The notes under the pieces were generated by a model. It made no database searches, was not told the DNA's origin, and worked only from the letters and a program-made list of their open reading frames with translations. The position numbers were made by a program, and so were the translations under genes. A stretch of 64,000 bases of DNA from Ehrlichia ruminantium str. Welgevonden (GTDB lineage: Bacteria; Pseudomonadota; Alphaproteobacteria; Rickettsiales; Anaplasmataceae), in assembly GCF_000026005.1 (NCBI RefSeq), contig NC_005295.2, positions 186,001 through 250,000 on the forward strand, in the 5' to 3' direction. Positions 39,440-49,901 of this stretch are shown here, one piece after another (within the stretch, counting starts at the first letter, position 1; each line of letters starts with the position of its first letter).

Positions 39440-41134
39440 CTATTGTAATAGCCCAAAGTCAAGATTATCAATAAATATATGACCATGCTTATTGATATAT
39501 ACATTGTTTTCGTGAGGTGTTTGTAGTCCATAGTATTTAATTACATTATTGAACGCACTTAATGTGTAATCATAATTGTAAGTTTTTTGTATAGTTTTAT
39601 AGAAATCTAGCATTTCGTCATATGCCAGGTTAAACGATATCTTATATCTACCGTCTCCAATATCATCTCCTATAATAACTTTTTCTTTTTTGAGTGGAAA
39701 GTATGTAATATTAGGGAGTGTATCTCCAATTGAATGGATTATACTGTCTTGATTTGTTATTGATAAGTTGTTATCTTCTTGGTTTTTTTGTGGTATTAAC
39801 TGTTTTTCATCCTGTAATTCATTATGTGGTTTAAAGTTATCTATTGTGGTATTAGCTAAGGATTTTGTGTAATTAATTTGTATATTGTTTTGAGTGTTAT
39901 CCATATGGAAAAGAGATGATATGTGTTTTGTCAGTGCAGTGTTTGATAAATCAAAAATTGGATTACCTGCTTGATCAGAAAAAAATGTTTTTGTCTGATA
40001 GTTTTTATTCTCTTCGATGGAGAGATATGTATTGTGTGAATCTAGTATTTCATGTACTGTGTTGAAAAAATGTTTAGTAAATCCTGATATTGGAGCATCT
40101 TCTCTATTAACTTCTCTTACATTATTACAATACTGAAAAGAGTTATCTCCATCAAAAAAGAGGTGAGTATTATTATCTTTAGGAATTAGTGATATTTGTT
40201 TATCTTTTAATTCTACATTAACTATGTTCTTATTGGTATTTGGGTCTAAATTGCCTTTTACGATTTTAAAAATAAATTGTTTGTTCATATCTATATCGTT
40301 TGAGCAGTCTGGATGTGGATTTATGTAAAAATTAGTATGCCGTAAGATTTTTACTGCTGTATTGTAATCATCTATTAATTCTCCATCATATTTTTTATCT
40401 GTGAAAAAAAAGTTACCATTGTGTACAATGAGAAATATAGGATTATCTTCTATTATTTTTTGTGTAATATCATTTTTAATATTGTGAAGTTTTATACTTC
40501 CATCTTTGTTAATTTTGTGTTTTGTTATGTCAGAATAACTGAAAATGAACTTGTCATTTGTTGTAGAATGATAATGTTTATATTGTAGTGATTCAGGACT
40601 TAATTTTGCAAATTGTTTATTAGTATTATGTAATTCTGTGATTACAGCACAATTTATTGGTATGTTATGATTATGTGATTCTGGAGTGATTTTAAATAGT
40701 GGAATATTGTTGTATTCTTGTTGGATTTTATAGTACTTTTCAAGATTTATTTCTTTTGATTTTTCAATAATGTTTTCTGGTTGGATGTAAAATGGATGAT
40801 AATTATATGAGTATTCTTTGCCGTATTCATTACAGATAACTAGTAAGTAAGATTCTTCTGTTTGACTATTAGTGTTCTGTATTCGATCTATTTTTATGTA
40901 TCGGTATTCATCTGGAATTTCCATATATTCGTCATTGACATAGTTATTGTATGGTATGTAAAACTTATTACCTACAAAAAAATAGTTTTTTGATGGCATG
41001 ATTATTTCAGTGTTATTATCATTTCTGACTATTGTTTGATATATGTTATGATTACAAAAAGAATTTAGTTTTTTTCCTACTTCTAGTTTTAACAAGAAAT
41101 TTTTTTGTATAGGAAGTTCTATATTTTCTTTCAT
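39440..41134 (-). CDS. Large hypothetical protein, divergent partner of the M9-like gene
   Basis: I do not recognise this 564-residue protein. It is rich in Asn, Ile, Lys and Tyr, without signal peptide or transmembrane segment. The sequence looks beta-rich and modular, with repeated short Tyr/Asn-rich stretches (for example YFFVGNKFYIPYNNYV). The segment IPDEYRYIKIDR resembles LTDEYRYIDPIF in the C-terminal part of the divergent gene, hinting at a shared module. The two start codons are about 220 bases apart, across very AT-rich DNA that must contain both promoters. A secreted host-directed protein is possible, but nothing in the sequence proves it. Confidence 0.65.
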   Translation of the reverse strand: MKENIELPIQKNFLLKLEVGKKLNSFCNHNIYQTIVRNDNNTEIIMPSKNYFFVGNKFYIPYNNYVNDEYMEIPDEYRYIKIDRIQNTNSQTEESYLLVICNEYGKEYSYNYHPFYIQPENIIEKSKEINLEKYYKIQQEYNNIPLFKITPESHNHNIPINCAVITELHNTNKQFAKLSPESLQYKHYHSTTNDKFIFSYSDITKHKINKDGSIKLHNIKNDITQKIIEDNPIFLIVHNGNFFFTDKKYDGELIDDYNTAVKILRHTNFYINPHPDCSNDIDMNKQFIFKIVKGNLDPNTNKNIVNVELKDKQISLIPKDNNTHLFFDGDNSFQYCNNVREVNREDAPISGFTKHFFNTVHEILDSHNTYLSIEENKNYQTKTFFSDQAGNPIFDLSNTALTKHISSLFHMDNTQNNIQINYTKSLANTTIDNFKPHNELQDEKQLIPQKNQEDNNLSITNQDSIIHSIGDTLPNITYFPLKKEKVIIGDDIGDGRYKISFNLAYDEMLDFYKTIQKTYNYDYTLSAFNNVIKYYGLQTPHENNVYINKHGHIFIDNLDFGLLQ

Positions 41135-41290
41135 ATTTTTTATCGTAAATTTATTGTTATTTGTTTTATGTATATGTTTTATATTATGAAGAAAATATTA
41201 ATTTATTAATATATAGGGTTTTTTTTATTAAAAAAACAAAGTATTAATTTAAGATAATAAATCAAATAATTAATTTATTAATTTTTTAAG

Positions 41291-41318
41291 TTGACATTTT
41301 AAGCATTATATATATGAT
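41291..41318 (+). promoter_or_regulatory. Strong sigma-70 type promoter of the M9-like gene
   Basis: TTGACA at 41291-41296 and TATGAT at 41313-41318 are separated by 16 bases. The -10 box covers the first in-frame ATG codons at 41314 and 41317, so transcription should begin near 41325. That makes the internal ATG at 41353, which has AGAAGG upstream, the likely start. Confidence 0.65.
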
Positions 41319-41352
41319 GCTATTCCAAATTATATTTAGAAGGATGAGGCTT

Positions 41353-44300
41353 ATGACAGGTTCTTTTGGTGATAATACTGCCATTAAAACACATACTAAT
41401 GACTATTTAGGTCTGAAACATGATGTGTTAAACAAGGCGTATTATATAAAAATACAAGATTTGAATTTGGATATAGGAGTACATACTAAAGATGTTCTTT
41501 CTACTATAGAAGCTGGAAAGATTGAAAATGATATACGTAATGCAGTTAGTAATTTTAAAGAACATTTTTATAACATTGACGTTGATCATGGGCCAAGTAA
41601 AGTTGAGATATATCTTGTTGATGATATAAATCAGTACAAACAGTATTCTGCTCAATATGGCTTGTCGAACGGTAATGACTCAAAGGGTATTACATATATT
41701 GAAGATAAGCATGCGCCTTATCGTGTATATTTGTATAAGGAAAAAGTGTCTGAGAATGGTATAGAAAAGGATAATATTGTTGGGTTGAGGCATGAATTAA
41801 GTTATGTATTACAAGATCATGTGTCGGGACATAAGTTAGCTGACTATACTGAGCGGAGTTTTATTGCGAATTTCTTTAAAGAAGGTATAGCTGACTTTTG
41901 TGAACATCATGACTCTATATTACATAATATGTCTATGGATAAAGAAGTACTTGATGAATTTTTTAAGGATAATAATTTAAGTTCGTCTAAGATTAGTGAG
42001 ATATTAAGGGAACGAGTTCATGAATATGATATGTCTGGTAAAACTATAAATGCTGCTCTTAGAAATTTAGGGTTTGTAGCTGTAAAGGTAGTTTCAAGTT
42101 TTTCACCACGTATATTTGAGCAATATTTTGATGATATTAAGGATGAACAGAGCAGGTTTATAAGAATAGATCTAGATAAGATGGATGAACAGTTAGATCA
42201 TGTTGTTAAGAATTGGATACAGTCAGATCTAAAATCCTTAGAAATGCAGTATAGGGTGCAACATAATATACCGGAAGATGTAAAGTTGCAGTATGTTCCG
42301 GATGATTATCATATATATCAAGACATGCAGAATCCTAAGGTACATTTTATAAAGTATGCTCATCTTGGTAATAAGGCAGAAGAACTTTCATCGAATACTA
42401 TGGATTATGAAAGGCAACAGCTTTCTGAGAAAGAAGTTAATACTTATAATCATGGTACACATTTAGAACATGCTAGAATGAATTATGATCTTCCACCTAG
42501 TGTTATAGCTGATGCACCTACTTCTTCTGGAGGTGGTGATAGTACCATGGTTATTGGTAGTAGCCAGGATTTTAAAAATAATGTCTTTAATAGTGTGCGT
42601 GATATAAAAGATAATGATTTAATGTTAACTTTGAAGGTACATACTCTACAACGACTATCTGATGATAGGATAAATGAGATAAGACAAGGATTTTATGATA
42701 CCGTAGAAAAATTCAAAAGTAATTTTGGGTTAGAAAGTAATGGTAAGGAAACTACCTTTGAACTATATTTATTTGATACTAAAGATCAATATGAACACTA
42801 TGGTAAGCTTTATAATCTAGGAATAAGTGGAGCTGGTGGTGTAACTTTCTATGGGAATGACCGTGTTCCATCGAGAATTTATGTACATAAGTTTGGAGAC
42901 ATTTTAAATTTAAAGCATGAATTAACTCATGCTCTAGAAAATTATGCATCTGGGTATGCTTTACTTGGATCTAAGATAAATCATGATATCTTTTCAGAAG
43001 GATTAGCAGAATATATAGAGAATGATGATAGTTTTATTATTAAAGGTTTAAAAAATAAAGCAAGGACATTAGATGTTTTAAAAATGAATCCTGATGATAA
43101 TCAGGATATATCAAATAGTAAGGTAATGACAGAAGATGTACGCTTAAAATATAATGTAGGGCATGCATTTGTAACCTTCCTACAAGAAAAACATGCTGAT
43201 ATTATTCCAGAATATTTCAAAGCATTGAAGGAACACAATTTTAGTCATGCTCAAGAGCTAGTTCAAATAAGTAGTTATGCGGATTTTAAGGATTGGTTAG
43301 AAAATAAGGATATTTCCTTATATTTACACAATATGAATGTGTTAAAATTAGATATGTCAGAGAAAATGTTTTCTCAAAATAATGCTAATGTATTTGAAAG
43401 GCCAGGATTAAATCACGAATATTACTATGAAAGTATCTATGATATGGCAGGAAAAGAAGTAGGTAGTATATCTCCAATTGTACATTATGCAGCAAAAAAC
43501 ACTATTCGTACTTGGAATATTGCAAGCTCTGATATAATAGAAATAAATCCAGAATATCATTTTTTAAAGTTAGTAGATTCTCCACTAGGAAAACCTGCCT
43601 ATGTTTATGCTGATAAAGATGGTAATGAGTATGTTAACAGTAAACATTATGTTGAGTATGTATTTAATATACTTAAAAAATATAATCCAAATCTTAGTCT
43701 TAGAGAAAGTGAACTTGATTTAAAGGGAAATTATACTAGTGAAAATGTTAGTAGTGCCTTTGCTAAGATTCCTAATGCTGATCAATTAATGGATAAGTAC
43801 TTAGATAATATGGGCTCTCATTATAAGGAATTTGTAGCTAATAATCCAAGTCAGCTTAATATTGCAAAAATATATTTTATACAAGATTTTCTTCAAACTT
43901 TCAAAGAAGAGCAAGTTAAACAAGTATTGTATGGTGGCCCTAATGTTGATGGTGAGATAAGAAAATTAATTGCAGAGTTGACATATATTGATTTGAAAGA
44001 TGTAATATCGACAAATAATGTTGATATAAATAGCATTGTATCTAATCCAGATGTAATGTTACATGTAGGTGTATTAGGTCAAGGTGATATAAGTGGGATA
44101 TCAGTCTACTTGAATGATCAAAAGATCGGTGAGTTATCAACTGAAGGTGGTTATTGTATTAAAGATGTTAAAACTGGTGATATAGATTTCGTATTCCGTG
44201 ATGCTACTAAGATGATATCAAGCAGTTATCAGGATAAAGCGTATATGGTAGTATCGGAAAATGATGGTGAGTTCTATACTGCACTTATTAATGATATACA

Positions 44301-45318
44301 AACAACAAAAGATGGTAATATTATCTGGGATAATCAGTTTCATCATCCTAGTATTAGCCATTTTTATCCAGGATATAAAGATTTATTGTTAAATAACGCA
44401 TCTTTTAAAGATTATGGTCATATTAATACTATAAAGTTTGACCCTCAAGATACAGTAATTAGAAAAGGTGAGTTGTTAGATAATAAAGGTACTGTTAGAA
44501 CAGATGATGATATTTATCGAGCAGATATTACGCATAATAATCAAATATTGCATCAATTTAAAAGTATGTCCTTTTATATTAATGAACCATCAACTGATAG
44601 TTTAGGGAATTATGGTAGTAATTTCTTTATTACTGATGAAGGGAAGAATGTTAGGTTTCAACTTCCTAAGCAAATTACTCATTTAAAATTAGTTAAAGTT
44701 AATGGGAATCATAAGTTAGTTCCATGTACTGCAGATGGCAATGAACATCCAGATGGTATGCCGGTTAATTTAACAGATGAATACAGGTATATAGATCCTA
44801 TTTTTGCTCATACTTTTGAAATTCAGTCCTATTCAAATAAGAGTAAAAGTATTGGTTTAGTAAATTTTGATCAGTATAAGGAAGGATCTTTGTTTAAATT
44901 GCAGCATTATAGTGATGATTATCATATTGTTAAAGATGAACATGGTAATGTGATAAAATCTCCTAATTCTCATCATGCAACTAAAGTAGATTTAGTATAT
45001 GATGGAAAAGTTATTGGTATGCTTTCTGATAATATTAACCAATTTCAAGGTGATGTTTTTATTGCTGTAAGTCGTAATTATAGTCATAGTGATTTTCTTG
45101 CATCTAAATATTTTCAAAAAGTAGATGTTCATGAATTAGAGCCTGGAGTATATTATGGACAATATCAAAGAGATGGAATAGGTGATCTTGGTACTGATAG
45201 AGGATATACTGATCATACTGTTTTTTATTTTACTGGTAATGACTCATCTGCTATGCAACATAGTGATTCGACAGTGCATAATTCTTCTAGTATTACTCCA
45301 TATCATAATGATTTTTAA
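41353..45318 (+). CDS. Large protein with two M9-collagenase-like metallopeptidase modules
   Basis: This 1321-residue protein contains two related N-terminal modules, at about residues 20-310 and 410-680. Each has a beta strand of the type YLVDDINQY or YLFDTKDQY, then a gluzincin core. The second core is intact: LKHELTHALENYASG (HExxH at 522-526) followed by SEGLAEYIE with the expected third zinc ligand. In the first the motif is LRHELSYVLQDHVSG, so the second zinc His is replaced by Tyr and activity is probably lost. The pattern resembles microbial collagenase family M9. The C-terminal half (about 730-1321) is unrecognised. No signal peptide is visible, so export by a type I or IV system is possible. 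I start at ATG 41353 because a promoter overlaps the earlier ATGs at 41314/41317 and AGAAGG stands 9 bases upstream. Confidence 0.75.
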   Translation: MTGSFGDNTAIKTHTNDYLGLKHDVLNKAYYIKIQDLNLDIGVHTKDVLSTIEAGKIENDIRNAVSNFKEHFYNIDVDHGPSKVEIYLVDDINQYKQYSAQYGLSNGNDSKGITYIEDKHAPYRVYLYKEKVSENGIEKDNIVGLRHELSYVLQDHVSGHKLADYTERSFIANFFKEGIADFCEHHDSILHNMSMDKEVLDEFFKDNNLSSSKISEILRERVHEYDMSGKTINAALRNLGFVAVKVVSSFSPRIFEQYFDDIKDEQSRFIRIDLDKMDEQLDHVVKNWIQSDLKSLEMQYRVQHNIPEDVKLQYVPDDYHIYQDMQNPKVHFIKYAHLGNKAEELSSNTMDYERQQLSEKEVNTYNHGTHLEHARMNYDLPPSVIADAPTSSGGGDSTMVIGSSQDFKNNVFNSVRDIKDNDLMLTLKVHTLQRLSDDRINEIRQGFYDTVEKFKSNFGLESNGKETTFELYLFDTKDQYEHYGKLYNLGISGAGGVTFYGNDRVPSRIYVHKFGDILNLKHELTHALENYASGYALLGSKINHDIFSEGLAEYIENDDSFIIKGLKNKARTLDVLKMNPDDNQDISNSKVMTEDVRLKYNVGHAFVTFLQEKHADIIPEYFKALKEHNFSHAQELVQISSYADFKDWLENKDISLYLHNMNVLKLDMSEKMFSQNNANVFERPGLNHEYYYESIYDMAGKEVGSISPIVHYAAKNTIRTWNIASSDIIEINPEYHFLKLVDSPLGKPAYVYADKDGNEYVNSKHYVEYVFNILKKYNPNLSLRESELDLKGNYTSENVSSAFAKIPNADQLMDKYLDNMGSHYKEFVANNPSQLNIAKIYFIQDFLQTFKEEQVKQVLYGGPNVDGEIRKLIAELTYIDLKDVISTNNVDINSIVSNPDVMLHVGVLGQGDISGISVYLNDQKIGELSTEGGYCIKDVKTGDIDFVFRDATKMISSSYQDKAYMVVSENDGEFYTALINDIQTTKDGNIIWDNQFHHPSISHFYPGYKDLLLNNASFKDYGHINTIKFDPQDTVIRKGELLDNKGTVRTDDDIYRADITHNNQILHQFKSMSFYINEPSTDSLGNYGSNFFITDEGKNVRFQLPKQITHLKLVKVNGNHKLVPCTADGNEHPDGMPVNLTDEYRYIDPIFAHTFEIQSYSNKSKSIGLVNFDQYKEGSLFKLQHYSDDYHIVKDEHGNVIKSPNSHHATKVDLVYDGKVIGMLSDNINQFQGDVFIAVSRNYSHSDFLASKYFQKVDVHELEPGVYYGQYQRDGIGDLGTDRGYTDHTVFYFTGNDSSAMQHSDSTVHNSSSITPYHNDF

Positions 45319-46298
45319 TATAGTAAAAGAAGACAGCTGCAACTATATGCTGTCTTCTTTTTAATTAGTTTGTTATAGCTAAAAGTTTTTTATGTATAAA
45401 AGATGATAATAAATATTTATTTCAGGGCTTTCGGTAGTTGTATTATTTAGCATTATCCTAAAAAATAATTTTCCCATTTATAGAAACTTCAAGTTATTTA
45501 TTATAGTTAGAATGTAAATCGGTACTATTAACTCAAGTTTTGTATAATACATATGGGCTAGGTTTGTGTAATTAATATTCTATTTTTGGGTAATAAAAAT
45601 ACATAGGACTATTGATAGTTTGTGTCATATAGTTTGTTTAGTATAGATAAAACTATTCTGATGTACTTTAATGGTTTTTTTATTGCGTAGTATTGTAGCA
45701 TACGATTCCTAAATTTATGGGAAATGACAGCTATTTATACGTTAGAAGCTAGTATTATTTGTACAGTTTTTTATATGTAATATAATATGCATTAATGGAA
45801 ACAATATTAATGATTGTTTTTTTAGATGATAGATAATACATACTAAGTATTTTTCATAAGTTTCTAATATAACCTTAGTATTTGGTGTATAGATAAATAC
45901 TAATACTGATATTAAGTAGAGAACTATGTATTATCTAATAAATCTTAAATATGTAATTTAAGACTACTTCTTAAATGATGATATATATAATTTGGAAATA
46001 GTAATAAACTTGTGAATCAATTACTTCTTGTGGTTTTTAATATAAAATCATCATTAATATTAACTTTAAATTTTTATTATCTAGTGTAAGGGTATAAGTG
46101 ATAGATTTGTTAATTGCAGATATAAGTTAAATATTTTTTATAACGAAAATAACAATTATTTATTTGTAATATTGATGTTAAAAGTCTGCTATTAATGGCT
46201 ATTTGATACATTATTAATGTAATAGTAATTGACGTTGCATTTGTTTTTTGACATTGTATAATTACTTGCGTTTTTTACATTTTTACTATGGTAAAATT
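45319..46298. other. Intergenic region after the M9-like gene
   Basis: Apart from the terminator at 45325-45361, this stretch of nearly 1 kb holds no gene, RNA or array that I can see. Confidence 0.4.
45325..45361 (+). terminator. Rho-independent terminator of the M9-like gene
   Basis: A perfect 13-base stem, AAAAGAAGACAGC and GCTGTCTTCTTTT, encloses an 11-base loop. The 3' arm itself ends in TTTT followed by T. It starts six bases after the stop codon. This is the most convincing terminator in the window. Confidence 0.88.
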
Positions 46299-47345
46299 AT
46301 GAAGAAATTACTAGGTAGTATTATTATTATTGTAGCCGTTATTTTAGGATTTAATTTTCTTAATAGGCAAGATAAAGACTTTAAGGATTCTTTACAAGAA
46401 GTACATGTTTATTCCTCTCGTAAAGAAGAGCTACTGCAAGATTTATTTGAAAAATTTACTAAGGAAACTGGTATAAAGGTAAAATATATTATTGATGAAG
46501 CTGCTCAACTAATTAATAGAATGGAGAATGAGGGGGAAGCTACATCAGCAGATGTGTTTTTAACTGCTGATGCTGTAAATCTAATTTTAGCAAAAAAGAA
46601 GGGACTTTTACAACCTATACAGTCAGATGTTTTAACTAGAGCAATCCCGAGTAAATACAGAGACCATGATGGATTTTGGTTTGGGTTGACTAAACGTGCA
46701 AGAGTTATAGTTTATAATAAGAACTTAGTTGAAGATAAAGAACTAAGTACGTATGAGCATCTTGCAAATAGGAAATGGAAAGATAAGATTTTAGTTCGAT
46801 CTTCTAGTAGTCCATATAATCAGTCATTGATTGCTTTTATGATAGCAAATGATGGTATAGAAAATGCGAAAATTTGGATTAGAGGACTTGTTGATAATAT
46901 GGCAAGAAAGCCTAGTGGAGGAGATACAGATCAAATCTATGCAGTTGCTGCTGGTGAAGGTAGTGTAGCTATAGTTAATAGTTATTATTTTGGTCGGATT
47001 ATTGCATCTACTAAAAAGAGAGATCAGGCTATTGTTGAAGATATTGGTATATTTTTTCCTAATCAAGAGACTACTGGTACTATGATAAATATTAGTGGTG
47101 GTGCTGTTACTAAAAATGCAAAAAATAAACTAAATGCTATAAAATTATTAGAGTTCTTATCTAGTAAAGAGGCCCAGAAGGTTTATGCTCAAGTAAATCA
47201 AGAATACCCTGTCGTGCAAGGTGTAGAGCTTTCAGAAGTATTAAAGGGTTTTGGTCCATTTAAAGAGAGTAATCTACCATTACAAGAATTAGAAAAGCAT
47301 CTAGCTGATTCTGTTAAAATTGCTGATGAAGAAGGTTGGAAGTAA
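46299..47345 (+). CDS. fbpA: Iron(III) ABC transporter substrate-binding protein FbpA
   Basis: This 348-residue periplasmic binding protein has an N-terminal signal segment, MKKLLGSIIIIVAVILGF. Class-2 binding-protein features follow: VHVYSSRKEELLQDLFEKF, SADVFLTADAVNL, FWFGLTKRARVIVYNK, and GAVTKNAKNKLNAIKLLEFL near the C-terminus. The nearest family is FbpA/iron-binding, which carries ferric iron to an FbpBC permease; no permease gene is adjacent. I chose the ATG at 46299 because the signal segment starts there; the frame stays open 17 codons further upstream without a sensible peptide. Confidence 0.9.
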   Translation: MKKLLGSIIIIVAVILGFNFLNRQDKDFKDSLQEVHVYSSRKEELLQDLFEKFTKETGIKVKYIIDEAAQLINRMENEGEATSADVFLTADAVNLILAKKKGLLQPIQSDVLTRAIPSKYRDHDGFWFGLTKRARVIVYNKNLVEDKELSTYEHLANRKWKDKILVRSSSSPYNQSLIAFMIANDGIENAKIWIRGLVDNMARKPSGGDTDQIYAVAAGEGSVAIVNSYYFGRIIASTKKRDQAIVEDIGIFFPNQETTGTMINISGGAVTKNAKNKLNAIKLLEFLSSKEAQKVYAQVNQEYPVVQGVELSEVLKGFGPFKESNLPLQELEKHLADSVKIADEEGWK

Positions 47346-48109
47346 TTTATTAGTTGAGTTGTTATTTAGATATTGTGATCAGTTTGCCTATTGTTATGGT
47401 TTAGTGATCATAATTATAAGGTTTATGATATGTTTTTTGATGTTGTCTTTAAGTAGATTGATCATATAAGAATGTAAAAAATTTGTTTTATCTAGTGCTA
47501 ATACAGGGTAATGTTTATTATTTAAATTAATGGTGTTTTATATTATTGTGTAATAACTTTGTGTATTTATATAAATGCAATATGTGCTGAGATAGTAGTT
47601 TATCATGAGTATGCTTTATGTTATTTAAGTGTATTTAGTTATGAGTAAGTTTTTATGGTTTTGATAGAGCAAAATTATTTGTATAATTATAGTAGAACTA
47701 TCTGTAGTTAATAAGATAAAAGAGGTGTATGTAGGTCCAATACACTTTAAATATGCTTTATTGTAATAATAACATTAAATTAACGTGGCACTATAATTAT
47801 ATTGATTCAAAAATACCTGATATACATTAGGAGAAATACCTTATATTTTTTAAATTAATTAGTATTCTTTAAATTTAGAACACATGAAAAAAAGTAACAT
47901 TCTAAGATTTTTTTTGAATTATAGAATATTATTAACTGTAATACTAATAACAAACTACCTGTTTTAATTCAATAGGTGAACAACATAAAGACAACAACAG
48001 CTTACTACAAACACCAAGAAGACATTAAGTCAACATGAAACGTATATAACAAACTACAAAAATACCTGAACCTAAATAGGGCTTATAAATTATTATCCAG
48101 CTGGAAAAA
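47346..48109. other. Intergenic region between convergent fbpA and rpsP
   Basis: The stretch 47940-48080 is unusually rich in C and A on the plus strand (many CAA and ACA words), unlike the T-rich gaps elsewhere. That may reflect a transcribed rpsP 3' region on the minus strand or an old gene remnant. No frame is open there. Confidence 0.4.
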
Positions 48110-48373
48110 TCACGCAGCTTCAGTACTGATAAGACCCTTTTTGATAAACCAAGAAATTCTTTCAGTTGGTTGTGCTCCTACACTGAGCCAATATTTTAAC
48201 CTATCAACTTTTACTTTTAAGAATGATGGATGCTCTTTAGGAAGCATTGGGTTATAAAAACCTAATAGCTCAATAAACCTGCCATCTCTTGCTACCCTAG
48301 AATCAGCAACAACTACCCTATAAAAGGGGCGCTTCTTAGCTCCAAATCTTGCTAGTCTTATCTTTACAGACAT
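48110..48373 (-). CDS. rpsP: 30S ribosomal protein S16
   Basis: This 87-residue protein is a standard S16: [24 protein letters not shown] at the start, [12 protein letters not shown], and [15 protein letters not shown] toward the end. It helps assemble the 30S body. In many bacteria rpsP is followed by rimM-trmD-rplS, but here no such genes are nearby, in line with the scattered gene order of Ehrlichia. The ATG at 48373 gives [11 protein letters not shown]. Confidence 0.97.
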   Translation of the reverse strand: MSVKIRLARFGAKKRPFYRVVVADSRVARDGRFIELLGFYNPMLPKEHPSFLKVKVDRLKYWLSVGAQPTERISWFIKKGLISTEAA

Positions 48374-48632
48374 GAAAATATAACCTTAAAAAGTTTTAGC
48401 ATGGCATACATTTTACATGTAATAAAACTGAGAGTCAAATTGAAAATATATTTGTCATTAATATAATTAAGAACTTCCTTTAAATCTTTTTGAAAAGGAT
48501 AAGAGAATTTGCAATATTCTATTAAAAATAATATGATTAGCAATATAAGGCTTGTAAACATATATATAAATAATAGAAAAATGTCCTGTAAGCAGGAGAA
48601 TATATCATCAGTGAGGAGGATAGTTAAGTAGA

Positions 48633-49901
48633 ATGAAATTGAAAAAAGCGGTATTGACTACAATTATGTGTAATACCTTGGTATGGTATGATTATGTGTT
48701 ATTTGGTAATTTAGTAAGTGTTATCAGTAAGTTATTTTTTCCAGCAGAAGATAGATATTTAAGTCTTGTGATGACATTTAGTATTTTTGCGATAGGGTTT
48801 TTAATGAGACCTTTTGGTGCAAGTGTTTTTGGTTATATTGGAGATAAATACGGAAGAAGAGCAGCTCTGACTTTGTCAATTATAGCTATATCTGTTCCTA
48901 TTGCTTTCATTTCTATTTTGCCTACTTATCAAGAAATAGGTATATTATCCCCAATATTACTAGTTGTTTGCAGGTTAATACAAGGTATATCTTTAGGTGG
49001 GGAGTCTGGTAATGCTACTTTTTTAATTGAGCATTCTAAAAATGGAAGAAATATTGGATTTTTAGGTAGTTTTGAGACATTAAGTGCTGTTTTAGGGTCT
49101 ATAATAGCATTATTTGTGACTTTAATATGTCAATATTTTACGCAAGATAATTTTGAAGTATGGGGTTGGAGGATACCTTTTGTTGTTGGATTATTGTTAG
49201 GTTTGATTAGTATTTATGTAAGGCGTGTTACTGGTGAAAGTCCAGCATATGATACTCATAAAGAGAATGATAATTTATCTCAATCACCTTTTATAGAATT
49301 GTTTAAAAGTTATAGAAGACCTTTAGTACTGGCTACGTGTATAGATTGTATAGAAAATTGTTCTTTCCATATTTTTATGGTCTTTTTTATTACATTTATT
49401 AGAGAATTTTCTGATATTCATTTAAATTTGGATGCTAGCAGTGTTAGTATTATTGAAAGTGTCAATATAATCATTTTGGGAATTTTAAATGTATTTTTTG
49501 GCTACATTTCTGATTATGTAGGGCGTAAAAAAGTTATGTTGTATGCATCTATAACATTGTTTTGTGTGGCAGTACCAGTATTTTGGTTATTAAGTCAAAG
49601 CAGTTATGTTAGTTTAGCAATAGCATATTTGATATTTGTCATTCCATTTGCTGCTTCTCTTGGTCCTGCAAGTGGGGCTATGTCTGAATTGTTTCCTACG
49701 AAGGTGAGATATACTGGGTTTGGATTATCTCGTAATATGGCTTCAGCTATAGCTGGTGGTATGGCTCCTGTGATATGTACATGGCTTATAAGGTTTACTG
49801 GATTAAAATTTGTTCCAGGACTTTATATTATGTTTTGGGCAATAGTTGCAATTATTGCTTTATGTAAAATAAACAAAAAAGATATACATGTTGACTGGTA
49901 A
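48633..49901 (+). CDS. MFS transporter of the metabolite:H+ symporter (ProP-like) family
   Basis: This 422-residue protein has twelve likely membrane segments. Family marks are VWYDYVLFGNLV in the first helix, FLMRPFGASVFGYIGDKYGRR (the MFS loop 2-3 motif), CRLIQGISLGGESGNA, and GYISDYVGRKKVM in the second half. ProP-like symporters take up proline, betaine or dicarboxylates with protons, and the substrate cannot be read from sequence. GAGGAGGA lies about 12 bases before the ATG. It stands alone, divergent from rpsP. Confidence 0.88.
   Translation: MKLKKAVLTTIMCNTLVWYDYVLFGNLVSVISKLFFPAEDRYLSLVMTFSIFAIGFLMRPFGASVFGYIGDKYGRRAALTLSIIAISVPIAFISILPTYQEIGILSPILLVVCRLIQGISLGGESGNATFLIEHSKNGRNIGFLGSFETLSAVLGSIIALFVTLICQYFTQDNFEVWGWRIPFVVGLLLGLISIYVRRVTGESPAYDTHKENDNLSQSPFIELFKSYRRPLVLATCIDCIENCSFHIFMVFFITFIREFSDIHLNLDASSVSIIESVNIIILGILNVFFGYISDYVGRKKVMLYASITLFCVAVPVFWLLSQSSYVSLAIAYLIFVIPFAASLGPASGAMSELFPTKVRYTGFGLSRNMASAIAGGMAPVICTWLIRFTGLKFVPGLYIMFWAIVAIIALCKINKKDIHVDW

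Noticed and set aside
48364..48561. 65-codon hydrophobic ORF upstream of rpsP
   Set aside because: It lies in AT-rich DNA that gives Leu/Ile-rich frames by chance, has no recognisable motif, and overlaps the rpsP start.
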